A stretch of DNA of 48,582 nt from positions 1 through 48,582 of the forward strand of contig JANQPU010000156.1 in NCBI GenBank assembly GCA_028285315.1, given 5' to 3'. This stretch comes from Acaryochloris sp. IP29b_bin.176 (GTDB lineage: Bacteria > Cyanobacteriota > Cyanobacteriia > Thermosynechococcales > Thermosynechococcaceae). The notes below the pieces were generated by a model. That model had not been told where the DNA came from. It did not search any database and saw only the letters and a program-made list of their open reading frames with translations. Below are positions 36,933 to 45,163 of the stretch, one piece after another; position 1 is the stretch's first letter; every line of letters starts with the position of its first letter. The position numbers and the translations under genes were made by a program.

Positions 36933-38474
36933 TCAATCATTATGGGCATGATCAAACTCATAGACATAAAACAGGCGGCTAAATCGTTGCAGTAAATAGC
37001 CACCCGCTGCTAAGACCACACTACAGAGCCATAACTCCCAAAATTCCGGTGGGGGAACCATTAAGAGTAAAGAAGTATCAGGAGTAGCGATCGCATGAAG
37101 GGCTTGCGATCGCGCATCCAGCATTATTCCCAGACCAAAGCAGACCACTGCTCCGATATACGCCACCCTCTTAAGCTGTTGAATGCGGTTCAAAGCCTGA
37201 CGACAGACCTGACAATCTTTGGTGTGCGTATGCCAGACATCAAATAACTTTTCTTTCTCTGTTTGAGAGGGAGGAAGTTGAGTATCACATTGCCAGGGAA
37301 TACCTTTGCCTGCTCGGGTTTTGAGCCACTGTCGCAGGGTAATCACCATCTTGTCTTGGGGATTCGGTGTATAAACTGTCTCCAACCAATTTCCCTGTTC
37401 TTGATATTCAATTCGTTGTTCTTGGTAGTGCAGAAAAACTAAATCTTGATGGAGAAAGAGGGGAGATAGGACATGCCCCAGCCACACAGGCATAGGCCAG
37501 GCAAAAAAGCCTAATCCTGGAGGTATTTTCCCTTGGGTATCCTTTACCAAGACTTGACAACCAATGTGGCGGCACCAGCCTGGGCGGGTGGGGCTGGCAT
37601 AAAGAGCCAAGATCATTTGCCCTCCGTTCTTATAAGTCGTGACGACGCGCATATGGCAGGGGGGTTGAAAGTCGTGCAGCGTCTGTTTAACACCACTAGG
37701 GACTGGGTGGATGTCAAAGGCAAACCCCTCCTGAGTTGACATCTTTCGCACAGTATTCATGGTGAAATAGTTGGCATCCCGATAGCGATTACCCACAATG
37801 CCGTGATGAGAAACCGGAACATGAGCTGGGTCAGCAACGTTTTCCATAAAAAAGTCCCAGCCATAGGGCAGATCACGAACATACCAATATCGCTTAACAA
37901 CGCGATCGGAAAGTTCCTCCAACTCAGGAATAATTCGGGGAGAACGCTCCTGACTGAGAGACTGAGACGTCTCGCTGTGATCAGGCCACACCCAAATCAA
38001 GCCTTGCCGAACTTGAGTCGGATATGCGATCGCACAAGACCGCGGATTGGCTCGATGTTGTTTGGCAGTGTCCAGATCGAGACTTTGAGGGATATCTAAG
38101 CAATGCCCCTCAGCATCAAACCGCCAGGCATGATACGCACACATTAAGGTGCCATCCACTTCGACCCGTCCTTCGGATAAGGGGGCGAGGCGGTGAGGAC
38201 AGCGATTCTCAAAGCAATGCCATTCTCCGAGCTGGTCGCGCCACATCACCAGCTCTTTTCCTAACAATTGGATTGCATGTGGGCTTTTCGGGTCAAGGAA
38301 CTCCACGACCGCAACCGGATACCATTGCTGTGTCCATTGAAATTGTTCAGGTGCGGTGGGAGAGGTCTCAACATCTGCGACGGACGGTGTTACCTCTACC
38401 GATTGGGACGATGTGGGCTTGGGATCAAGGGACAAGCGGTTTTGAGTCGTCACTGTCTTAACAATTGCGCTCAC
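36933..38474 (-). CDS. pheophorbide a oxygenase-like Rieske monooxygenase
   Basis: The 513-residue protein has a Rieske [2Fe-2S] site (CPH at 92-94, CAYH at 112-115) and a mononuclear iron site in the pattern ENVADPAHVPVSHH (Asp215, His218, His223). It also has the C-terminal CxxC (Cys421/Cys424) diagnostic of the PAO/PTC52/Tic55 family, and two C-terminal membrane helices (about 434-453 and 476-495). Plant PAO opens the chlorin ring of pheophorbide a; PTC52 acts on protochlorophyllide a. The cyanobacterial homologues (lethal-leaf-spot/Slr1747 type) have no settled substrate. The start codon is GTG. It is located 133 bases upstream of bciB on the same strand, which fits a role in chlorophyll side-chain or ring chemistry. 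Confidence 0.88.
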   Translation of the reverse strand: MSAIVKTVTTQNRLSLDPKPTSSQSVEVTPSVADVETSPTAPEQFQWTQQWYPVAVVEFLDPKSPHAIQLLGKELVMWRDQLGEWHCFENRCPHRLAPLSEGRVEVDGTLMCAYHAWRFDAEGHCLDIPQSLDLDTAKQHRANPRSCAIAYPTQVRQGLIWVWPDHSETSQSLSQERSPRIIPELEELSDRVVKRYWYVRDLPYGWDFFMENVADPAHVPVSHHGIVGNRYRDANYFTMNTVRKMSTQEGFAFDIHPVPSGVKQTLHDFQPPCHMRVVTTYKNGGQMILALYASPTRPGWCRHIGCQVLVKDTQGKIPPGLGFFAWPMPVWLGHVLSPLFLHQDLVFLHYQEQRIEYQEQGNWLETVYTPNPQDKMVITLRQWLKTRAGKGIPWQCDTQLPPSQTEKEKLFDVWHTHTKDCQVCRQALNRIQQLKRVAYIGAVVCFGLGIMLDARSQALHAIATPDTSLLLMVPPPEFWELWLCSVVLAAGGYLLQRFSRLFYVYEFDHAHND

Positions 38475-38820
38475 AGATAGGGTTCATCCTCCCCAATATA
38501 ATCCTCTATGCCCAACGGGTTCATTAATTCATGCTGAGCTTGTCAATAAACGGTTGCTTTGCAACCCGACTCCTCTTATCCATCGGACCCAAAAGCGAGG
38601 TACAGTCAGGAAGCCGAGAACCTCTGGCCTTGCTCACACGTCAGTGGACTCAAAGTGATGGCAAACAACCGTCATCGTTTGACAAAAGACCAAAGAATGC
38701 GAATTATAATCCCCAGAAGCTTTGACAAGAGTCCTAGGAATACTGAACTCGATTTGTCTCCGGTTGGTTTAGACCCGCTTATTCTCTATTTCGTTGCCCA
38801 CCCTCTACTCCATGTGATTC
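38475..38820. other. divergent intergenic region
   Basis: There are 346 bases between the Rieske gene (minus) and the HpsJ-like gene (plus). A tight stem GGTTGC-TTT-GCAACC lies at 38552-38566. A TTGACA (38679-38684) and a TATAAT (38705-38710) are present on the plus strand, but their 20-base spacing is longer than optimal. Two overlapping plus-strand ORFs of 64 and 91 codons here lack protein-like composition and are not called. Confidence 0.45.
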
Positions 38821-39630
38821 ATGACCGTCTCTGAGAACCGCCCTAACTTGCCGCCCTCATCCCGGGTTCTGACCTTGGTAGGTCTGATTCTAATCTTGAC
38901 CTTCTTTCTGGATTTTCTGGTCCGCTTAACTTCCCCACAGTTAGGGGATGCGGAGGTCCAACTCACTTTGCTGAATGACCTCATCGATCGAGGTGTGATT
39001 CCGCTGATCGGTTTATCCCTGATTTATGCAGGTTTCTGGTTTCATTTGTATACGAAGCCACCTATCACCTCTGACTCCCAAGATGACAAAGACCTGCGAG
39101 CCGCTTGGCAGGATCCCAAATTCTGGACGTTTGTCTTCGCCAGTCTACTGGGACTCATGTTTCTGCTCATTATTCCCTTTCACTATGCCAAAACCGGAGA
39201 TGTGATCCAAAAGGCATTGGATCAAGTCGAAGCTGAATGGACCCGCAACAAGGCAACGATTGATCAACAGCTCAATCAAGTCAAATTAGAAGAGCAGCAA
39301 TGGCAAGCCATCGGCAAGGATCCAACTCAGCTCGATCAACTGTTGAAAAATCCACAAATGCCACCGCAACAAAAAGCCGCTCTCACCCAGCTCAAAGAAG
39401 ATCCGCAGATATTGAAACAAAATGTGGATGCTCGTGTACAGCAACTGCAACAACAGCAAACCCAGGTGGCTGGGCAGTTAGTAGATGCTGAAAAACGGAA
39501 GGCTGAGGTCGTCAAACGAGCCGAAGGGGAACGATCGATGACGCGGCTACGGGCAGGGATTCGAAGTATCTTGTTAGCGATCGCATTTGCCAGTATCGGC
39601 TGGACGGGCCTACGCGATTCTTCCAACTAG
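38821..39630 (+). CDS. HpsJ-like membrane protein with coiled coil
   Basis: This is a 269-residue protein with membrane segments near residues 18-35, 58-76 and 96-115, then a long Gln-rich coiled coil (about 125-235) and a final hydrophobic segment (about 245-263). The order fits the HpsJ family, which takes part in hormogonium polysaccharide secretion in filamentous cyanobacteria but also occurs in unicellular ones. I assign it by topology and by the N-terminal pattern, not by a catalytic motif. It is 88 bases upstream of murF and could be co-transcribed. Confidence 0.55.
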   Translation: MTVSENRPNLPPSSRVLTLVGLILILTFFLDFLVRLTSPQLGDAEVQLTLLNDLIDRGVIPLIGLSLIYAGFWFHLYTKPPITSDSQDDKDLRAAWQDPKFWTFVFASLLGLMFLLIIPFHYAKTGDVIQKALDQVEAEWTRNKATIDQQLNQVKLEEQQWQAIGKDPTQLDQLLKNPQMPPQQKAALTQLKEDPQILKQNVDARVQQLQQQQTQVAGQLVDAEKRKAEVVKRAEGERSMTRLRAGIRSILLAIAFASIGWTGLRDSSN

Positions 39631-39718
39631 TGGCGTTAGCGACCATTAAGAAACGGCATGGCAGCTAACAGGGTTTAGGGGATAATGACTAGCAGTCTTT
39701 AGAGTTGCATCATCCCCC

Positions 39719-41080
39719 ATGACCTTGCAGGCTCCCCTCACCCAATTGATCGAGCTCCTATCCGCAGAGACCCTTTACATCCCCAGCCCTGTAACCGCCC
39801 AGCAGGTCCAAGGCGTTAACACTGACACGCGTCGCTTGAAGCCTGACGAGATTTTTCTTGCCCTATCTGGAGAGACCTTTGATGGGCATCGGTTTGCGGA
39901 ACAAGCGGTGCAGCAGGGTGCGATCGCAGCCATCGTTGACCATCCGCTTGATGCATCCATACCCCAGCTAGTGGTCAAAAATACCCTTGCCGCCTATCAA
40001 CGCTTGGGGCAGTGGTGGCGTCAGCAGTTCAAAATTCCGATCATTGCCATTACTGGGTCTGTGGGCAAAACTACGACCAAAGAGCTGATTGCGGCTGTCC
40101 TCGGGACTGCGGGGTTAGTGCTCAAAACGGAAGCCAACTATAACAACGAGATTGGCGTTCCCAAAACCTTGCTGGGGCTAACTCCTAACCATGACTATGC
40201 CGTTGTGGAGATGGGGATGCGAGGACCAGGCGAAATTGCCGAGTTGGCCCAGATTGCCCAACCGACGATCGGAGTGATTACCAATGTTGGCACCGCTCAT
40301 ATTGGCCGCTTAGGCTCCAGAGAAGCGATTGCTAACGCTAAATGTGAACTGCTGGCTCAGATGCCTGCCGAGAGTCTCGCGGTTCTCAATGCCGATAATC
40401 CATTGTTGCTGGAAACCGCCAAAACGGTCTGGAAGGGGTCGCAAATCACCTATGGACTGGAAGCTGGAGATTTACGAGGGCAATGGGTTGAGCCTCAAAC
40501 GCTACAGGTAGAGGGCACCGCGTTTCCGTTGCCACTGCCGGGGAAACACAATGCCTTGAACTATTTGGCGGCATTTGCGATCGCACGTCACCTCGATCTT
40601 GATTTAACTCCCTTGCAACAAGGCATCTCTCTGCAATTACCCACAGGTCGGGCACGCAAACTTACCCTAGCCAATGACGTGGTGATTTTGGATGAAACCT
40701 ATAATGCGGGCTTGGAATCGATGCAGGCGGCCCTACATTTACTTGCCCAAACCCCAGGTCAGCGACGGATTGCCGTGCTGGGTCCGATGAAAGAATTAGG
40801 GAACTATGCTCCCGAACTACATCGCCAAGTAGGGAACCTGGTGCAAAAACTGAATATCGATCAGCTTTTGATCTTGGATACAGGGCCAGAAGGAACAGCC
40901 TTAGCAACTGGAGCGACTGCTACCCCCACCAAACAATTTGCCGAACATCAAGCCCTAATCGACTATCTCGATCAACATATTCAACCAGGCGATCGCTTGC
41001 TCTGCAAAGCCTCTCACTCCGTCGGCCTCGATCGCATCGTAGCGTATCTCACCCAATCAAGCAGCCCATCACGAGGCTAA
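39719..41080 (+). CDS. murF: UDP-MurNAc-tripeptide--D-Ala-D-Ala ligase
   Basis: MurF adds D-Ala-D-Ala to UDP-MurNAc-tripeptide, finishing the cytoplasmic peptidoglycan precursor. The 453 residues show the three Mur-ligase domains: an N-terminal uridine-binding part ([17 protein letters not shown]), a central ATPase with P-loop [12 protein letters not shown] near residue 117 followed by [13 protein letters not shown], and a C-terminal domain with [15 protein letters not shown] and VLGPMKELG. Length is as usual for the family. The last four codons overlap the end of rph on the opposite strand by 12 bases. Confidence 0.96.
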   Translation: MTLQAPLTQLIELLSAETLYIPSPVTAQQVQGVNTDTRRLKPDEIFLALSGETFDGHRFAEQAVQQGAIAAIVDHPLDASIPQLVVKNTLAAYQRLGQWWRQQFKIPIIAITGSVGKTTTKELIAAVLGTAGLVLKTEANYNNEIGVPKTLLGLTPNHDYAVVEMGMRGPGEIAELAQIAQPTIGVITNVGTAHIGRLGSREAIANAKCELLAQMPAESLAVLNADNPLLLETAKTVWKGSQITYGLEAGDLRGQWVEPQTLQVEGTAFPLPLPGKHNALNYLAAFAIARHLDLDLTPLQQGISLQLPTGRARKLTLANDVVILDETYNAGLESMQAALHLLAQTPGQRRIAVLGPMKELGNYAPELHRQVGNLVQKLNIDQLLILDTGPEGTALATGATATPTKQFAEHQALIDYLDQHIQPGDRLLCKASHSVGLDRIVAYLTQSSSPSRG

Positions 41081-41788
41081 AGTTTGGCGTTGAGCCGCAA
41101 TGAGCTGTTGGATCCCAATTTCTGCAAGATCGAGCATTTGATTCAGCTGCGAGCGGGGTAAAGTTCCTTCTTCGGCAGTCCCTTGCACCTCTAACAGCTC
41201 CAACTGCTCCGTCGCCACCACATTCAAATCCACAGCAGCGCCCACATCTTCTGGATAATTGAGATCCAAAAACGGCTTCCCTGCGAGCAACCCCACAGAG
41301 ACGGCTGCCACATGGTGACGAATAGGAGACTGGGACAGCTCTCCTTTGCTCACCAATTGATTCACAGCATCTACAAGGGCGACAAACCCACCCGTAATGG
41401 CTGTGGTGCGTGTGCCAGCATCGGCCTGTAATACATCAGCATCGACCACCAAGGTCCGCTCTCCTAGCACCTTTAAATCGAGTGCAGCACGCAAACTCCG
41501 GCCGATCAACCGCTGAATTTCTTGGGTTCGCCCTGATAATTTCATTAATTCTCGGCGTTGCCGTTCTGGGGTTGCTCCTGGCAACATGCGATATTCCGCC
41601 GTTAACCAGCCTTGGCCCGTCTCTTCGAGGAACTTAGGTACACCAGACTGTACAGAAACGGTGCAAAGCACTTTTGTCTGCCCACATTCAGTCAGTACAG
41701 ATCCAGCAGCAAAGCGGGTATACTCTCGTTGAAACCGAATAGGACGGAGCTGATCCGGTTGACGACCATCAGAACGTTGCCAAGTCAT
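41069..41788 (-). CDS. rph: ribonuclease PH
   Basis: RNase PH is a phosphate-dependent 3'-5' exonuclease that trims tRNA 3' ends. The 239-residue protein has the family's full length and motifs: [13 protein letters not shown] at the N-terminus, [71 protein letters not shown] (with the catalytic Asp and phosphate-binding Arg-Thr) and [17 protein letters not shown]. It converges on murF with a 12-base overlap and is divergent from the CobO-like gene. Confidence 0.96.
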   Translation of the reverse strand: MTWQRSDGRQPDQLRPIRFQREYTRFAAGSVLTECGQTKVLCTVSVQSGVPKFLEETGQGWLTAEYRMLPGATPERQRRELMKLSGRTQEIQRLIGRSLRAALDLKVLGERTLVVDADVLQADAGTRTTAITGGFVALVDAVNQLVSKGELSQSPIRHHVAAVSVGLLAGKPFLDLNYPEDVGAAVDLNVVATEQLELLEVQGTAEEGTLPRSQLNQMLDLAEIGIQQLIAAQRQTLAS

Positions 41789-42032
41789 GTATGCTTATTC
41801 TCAACTACATAGGGGTCAGCATCGCCCACCAGTGGGTATACTTTGCGGGATAGCCAGTTTGAACCCCAATCAGCATACTCTAGAGATTACCCAAAAGATA
41901 TCCGGGGCCAGGTGAAGGATTCTTTCAAAACTTAATACTTCTGATGAAAATGTTGACGAATCCTGTAGATATGGTGTTGACTGTGGGGGAAAGTTACAGG
42001 TGAACGCTACATCTGTTGTTAGCATCTAAACT

Positions 42033-42569
42033 ATGATAGCCCAGCTAGATACACCTCCCCACGCAATTGATTCCCCTTCACGCCATATCATTGAAGGCTT
42101 GGTCCAAATCTTTACAGCGCCTCATCGCAGTTTTTTTACTTCTGTGATGGCGCAAGCATTACGGGAGGCTGGGCAAGGGACTCGGGTGCTCGTGGTCCAA
42201 TTCCTGAAAGGGGGCATCAATATGGGCCATCAACATCCCATGCACCTCTGTCAACATCTAGACTGGTATCGCTGTAATCTGCCCCGCTGTATTGATACTC
42301 CAGAGCTAGGGACAGAAGAAATGCAGGCGATGCAAGACCTGTGGCAGCATACGCAAACTGCGATCGCAAATGGGACGTACTCCCTCGTGATTTTGGATGA
42401 ACTCAGCTTGGCCCTCCATCTCAATCTCATTCCTGAATCAGAAGTCCTATCGGTGATTGAGCAGCGCCCCCGGCATATTGATATGATTCTGACAGGGCCG
42501 AATATGCCTTCGTCACTGATGGATGTCGCTGACCAAATTACGGAGCTGCGACGCAACATTTGCCCTTAA
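42033..42569 (+). CDS. CobO-like P-loop-family protein lacking the P-loop
   Basis: This 178-residue protein aligns by eye with corrinoid adenosyltransferases of the CobO/BtuR type. It keeps the pattern ALREAGQGTRVLVVQFLKGG (residues 42-61), the Walker B-like LVILDEL (118-124) and a C-terminal DVADQITELR. At the Walker A position (normally GDGKGKTTA), however, it reads APHRSFFTS (29-37), without the Gly-Lys-Thr needed for ATP binding. It is therefore probably not an ATP:corrinoid adenosyltransferase and may have another binding role. The dcd gene follows 16 bases later. Confidence 0.75.
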   Translation: MIAQLDTPPHAIDSPSRHIIEGLVQIFTAPHRSFFTSVMAQALREAGQGTRVLVVQFLKGGINMGHQHPMHLCQHLDWYRCNLPRCIDTPELGTEEMQAMQDLWQHTQTAIANGTYSLVILDELSLALHLNLIPESEVLSVIEQRPRHIDMILTGPNMPSSLMDVADQITELRRNICP

Positions 42570-42585
42570 TCCCCACGAGGTTCCC

Positions 42586-43182
42586 GTGATCAAAAATGAT
42601 GTCTGGATAACCCGGATGGCTCATCAAGGGATGATCAGTCCCTTTGAGCCCCATTTGGTGCGGGAAGTTGAAGAGAAGTCAGGGTTACCTCATCGCGTCA
42701 TCAGTTATGGCTTGTCATCCTACGGCTATGATTTGCGACTGAGTTCGAAGGAATTTCGGGTATTTCGCCATATCCCTGGCACCATCGTTGATCCCAAACG
42801 ATTCAACTCGGCCAACCTTGAACCAGCGGATCTACACACAGATGAAAATGGCAGCTATTTTATCTTGCCTGCCCATTCCTATGGGTTGGGGGTAGCGCTG
42901 GAACGCTTGGCAGTGCCAGAGAATGTCACCGTTATCTGCATTGGCAAAAGCACCTATGCCCGCATTGGTCTGATCGCTAATTTGACGCCAGCTGAAGCAG
43001 GCTGGCGGGGTCATTTGACCCTAGAATTCTCTAACTCATCCAGTGCTGATTGTCGAATTTACGCCAATGAAGGGATTGTGCAATTGCTATTTTTTGAAGG
43101 CGAGCCCTGCACGGTCAGTTATGAAGCTCGCCAGGGTAAATACCAAGACCAAAATGAGCAGGTCACGCTAGCGAGATTGTGA
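42586..43182 (+). CDS. dcd: dCTP deaminase
   Basis: Dcd deaminates dCTP to dUTP, the main route to dTTP precursors in many bacteria. The 198-residue product contains the family signatures SYGYDLRLS, GKSTYARIGL, TPAEAGWRGHLTLEFSN (with the catalytic Glu) and IYANEGIVQLLFFEG. The GTG at 42586, giving an N-terminus like other cyanobacterial Dcd proteins, has GAGG just upstream; the frame is open back into the preceding gene, but that extension has no homology I recognise. It is probably co-transcribed with the CobO-like gene. A bifunctional dCTP deaminase/dUTPase cannot be excluded. Confidence 0.93.
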   Translation: MIKNDVWITRMAHQGMISPFEPHLVREVEEKSGLPHRVISYGLSSYGYDLRLSSKEFRVFRHIPGTIVDPKRFNSANLEPADLHTDENGSYFILPAHSYGLGVALERLAVPENVTVICIGKSTYARIGLIANLTPAEAGWRGHLTLEFSNSSSADCRIYANEGIVQLLFFEGEPCTVSYEARQGKYQDQNEQVTLARL

Positions 43183-43193
43183 TCCCCACCCGG

Positions 43194-44054
43194 TTAACGA
43201 CGAATCCAACCATTGATCGTAAAGCGACTGTCGGAAAAATTTTGAGAGGGACAATTTACTGGTAGAACCTCATGCATGTAGCGACTGAGGAAGAAGACGA
43301 TGCTGTTATTGCGGGGATTAACGGTTTGAAAAGACTCAGCCGCGACGTAAAAGTTATTTTCAATTTTGCTGTCGTAGACCCGCAATTCACCACCTGAAAA
43401 AGGTTTGGGATCCTTGTAAAAATAATAGACGTAGGTCAGTTCCCGTGTGGCCGTATCGGGACTACCGCTATCGTTATGTAGCTTATAAAAGTTGCCATGA
43501 TTATGAGAGGTGAGTTGGGTTTCGATCTCCGATGGCTTAAAGGTAGGGAGATTGAGTTGTTTCAGCACTTCTGGCAAGACTTGTTCAATCCGCTTCAAAA
43601 CGTGATCCGCTAATCTAGATAGATTAGGCAGAATCATAGACTGGCGGTAGTTGGGGGTATCCGTTGTGGTTTGAGTGGGCACGAACAAGGCTTGTTGCTG
43701 AATAGCTGCTCGCAATAAGGTCTGATGTTCTTCTGTTGTTAAGAACTCATCCATCTGGACATAGGGAGATGGGAGAATCTCTGGTGCTGGGGTCTGGGCA
43801 GCGTCAAGCACAGACTGAATATACAGGGGTGGTTCCGTTACTAGGCCCACCAAATGCTGACTGGAAAAACAGAGTCCCGCATGGCCCGCCTGTAAGGGGA
43901 TTTGAAATAGTTCTGGAGGGCGTGCAGGCTGAGAGGGAGGCAAAATCGCCTGAAACAGGCGCTGTAAAAGTGGATCGCTGGACTGTAGATAGATGGTTTG
44001 GTGATGTCCACCCTGAAGGAGCAACTCAACTTTAACGGTAGAAGGTGGGTTCAT
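43194..44054 (-). CDS. 2-oxoglutarate/Fe(II)-dependent oxygenase (prolyl 4-hydroxylase-like)
   Basis: The 286-residue protein carries a C-terminal P4Hc-type double-stranded beta-helix domain (about 180-285) with the iron triad His193-x-Asp195 (KLHNDSG) and His261 (RYMHEVLPV) and the 2-oxoglutarate Arg277 (SRFTINGW). The N-terminal 95 residues (VKVELLLQGGHHQTIYLQS...) form a separate, small unknown domain. Substrates in this family include prolyl residues and small molecules, and none can be assigned here. It is 55 bases downstream of cobK on the same strand and ends 11 bases from the dcd stop. Confidence 0.87.
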   Translation of the reverse strand: MNPPSTVKVELLLQGGHHQTIYLQSSDPLLQRLFQAILPPSQPARPPELFQIPLQAGHAGLCFSSQHLVGLVTEPPLYIQSVLDAAQTPAPEILPSPYVQMDEFLTTEEHQTLLRAAIQQQALFVPTQTTTDTPNYRQSMILPNLSRLADHVLKRIEQVLPEVLKQLNLPTFKPSEIETQLTSHNHGNFYKLHNDSGSPDTATRELTYVYYFYKDPKPFSGGELRVYDSKIENNFYVAAESFQTVNPRNNSIVFFLSRYMHEVLPVNCPSQNFSDSRFTINGWIRR

Positions 44055-44109
44055 AGCTGCAAGTTAGTTCAAATCATGGAATCCCCAGCAGATGCCTGGC
44101 ATCACCTCT

Positions 44110-44901
44110 CTAGATCTGCTTCTGTTTCAGAGCAGTCTGGCAAAACTGCAGCGCAGTTGCCAAATCGCTGGTCTGTTGAGGATAAGCTAAGACGGGACGC
44201 TTGATTATGATCAAGGTTACCCCCAAGGCTTGGGCGACTCGACGCTTAATTTCTTCACCGCCGGGTTGACCGGATGCTTTCGTGACGACGACAGAAATCT
44301 GCCATTGTTGCCAAAGGGCTTTTTCCAGCTCAAAGGAAATGGGAGGGCGCAGTGCAATGATGCGATCGCACCCAAATCCCGCCTCAACTGCCGCCTGCAA
44401 TGCTTGAGGCTGTGGCAGAATTCTCGCAAATAACGTACTAGTAGGGTGAAAATCTTTAAAGTGCTGCAGCCATTTGCTACCAATGGTTAACAGCACCCGC
44501 TGTTGTTGTAAATATTGAGCTGTCAGCAGCTGTGAGATCGCCTCTACCTCAACTATCCTGGGATTTTCCACAGTAGAGGTTAAGGCAACGGCAGACCGCT
44601 CAAACCGCAAGTAAGGGAGTTGGAGCTGTGTGGATGCCAGCATTGCTAATTTTGAAATCTTTGTGGCATAGGGATGAGAAGCGTCTAAGATCACCCCAAT
44701 CTGGTGGTCATGGCAGAAGGTTTGCAGGGTCTGGCCAGTCAAGGCTCCCGCACAAACGGTTATCCCCAACGACTGAGGATAAAGAGCCTGGGCCGAGGCA
44801 GAAAGGACTGTAACCACACATGGAAGTCGGTAGCAACTTAACGCAGCAGCCAATTCGACACTTTCTGTGGTACCCCCAACTAACCAAATTTGAGATTGCA
44901 T
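44110..44901 (-). CDS. cobK: precorrin-6A reductase
   Basis: CobK/CbiJ reduces (cobalt-)precorrin-6A with NADPH during corrin ring synthesis. The 263-residue product begins with the dinucleotide-binding motif IWLVGGTTESVELAAAL and has the family's DASHPYATKISKLA in the middle and VTKASGQPGGEEIKRR near the C-terminus. I start at the ATG giving MQSQIWLVGG, because the GTG-started extension to 44949 places 16 unrelated residues before the nucleotide-binding strand. Other cobalamin genes are not present here apart from the CobO-like protein about 1.5 kb away on the other strand. I see no B12 riboswitch upstream. Confidence 0.92.
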   Translation of the reverse strand: MQSQIWLVGGTTESVELAAALSCYRLPCVVTVLSASAQALYPQSLGITVCAGALTGQTLQTFCHDHQIGVILDASHPYATKISKLAMLASTQLQLPYLRFERSAVALTSTVENPRIVEVEAISQLLTAQYLQQQRVLLTIGSKWLQHFKDFHPTSTLFARILPQPQALQAAVEAGFGCDRIIALRPPISFELEKALWQQWQISVVVTKASGQPGGEEIKRRVAQALGVTLIIIKRPVLAYPQQTSDLATALQFCQTALKQKQI

Positions 44902-45163
44902 CCTAGATAAGCCAAATTGATGGTAATGGGCTTTAACATAAATGGACACCCAGTCTGTGACTATACTGCTAATTCAATGCTTGAAGCACAATGCAATTTA
45001 AACGGGCTTTTCTGGGCATCCTAGATACAAGAACCAATTCGTTCTACCTCAAGGGGGGAACCTAGCGATAGGTGGTGAGGTTGTCGATTTCAGTGCAGAT
45101 ACCTAGCAAGTAGGCTCTGCTTTCAAAATCCTTTTTACAACTCTCGATAGACTTGAGTGCGAT

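Noticed and set aside
38531-38834. Two overlapping plus-strand ORFs (64 and 91 codons) before the HpsJ-like gene
   Set aside because: They lie in the promoter region, the second overlaps the next gene's start, and neither looks like a protein family.
44902-45163. Possible cobalamin riboswitch upstream of cobK
   Set aside because: I looked for a B12-box-like conserved element on the minus strand and could not find one.
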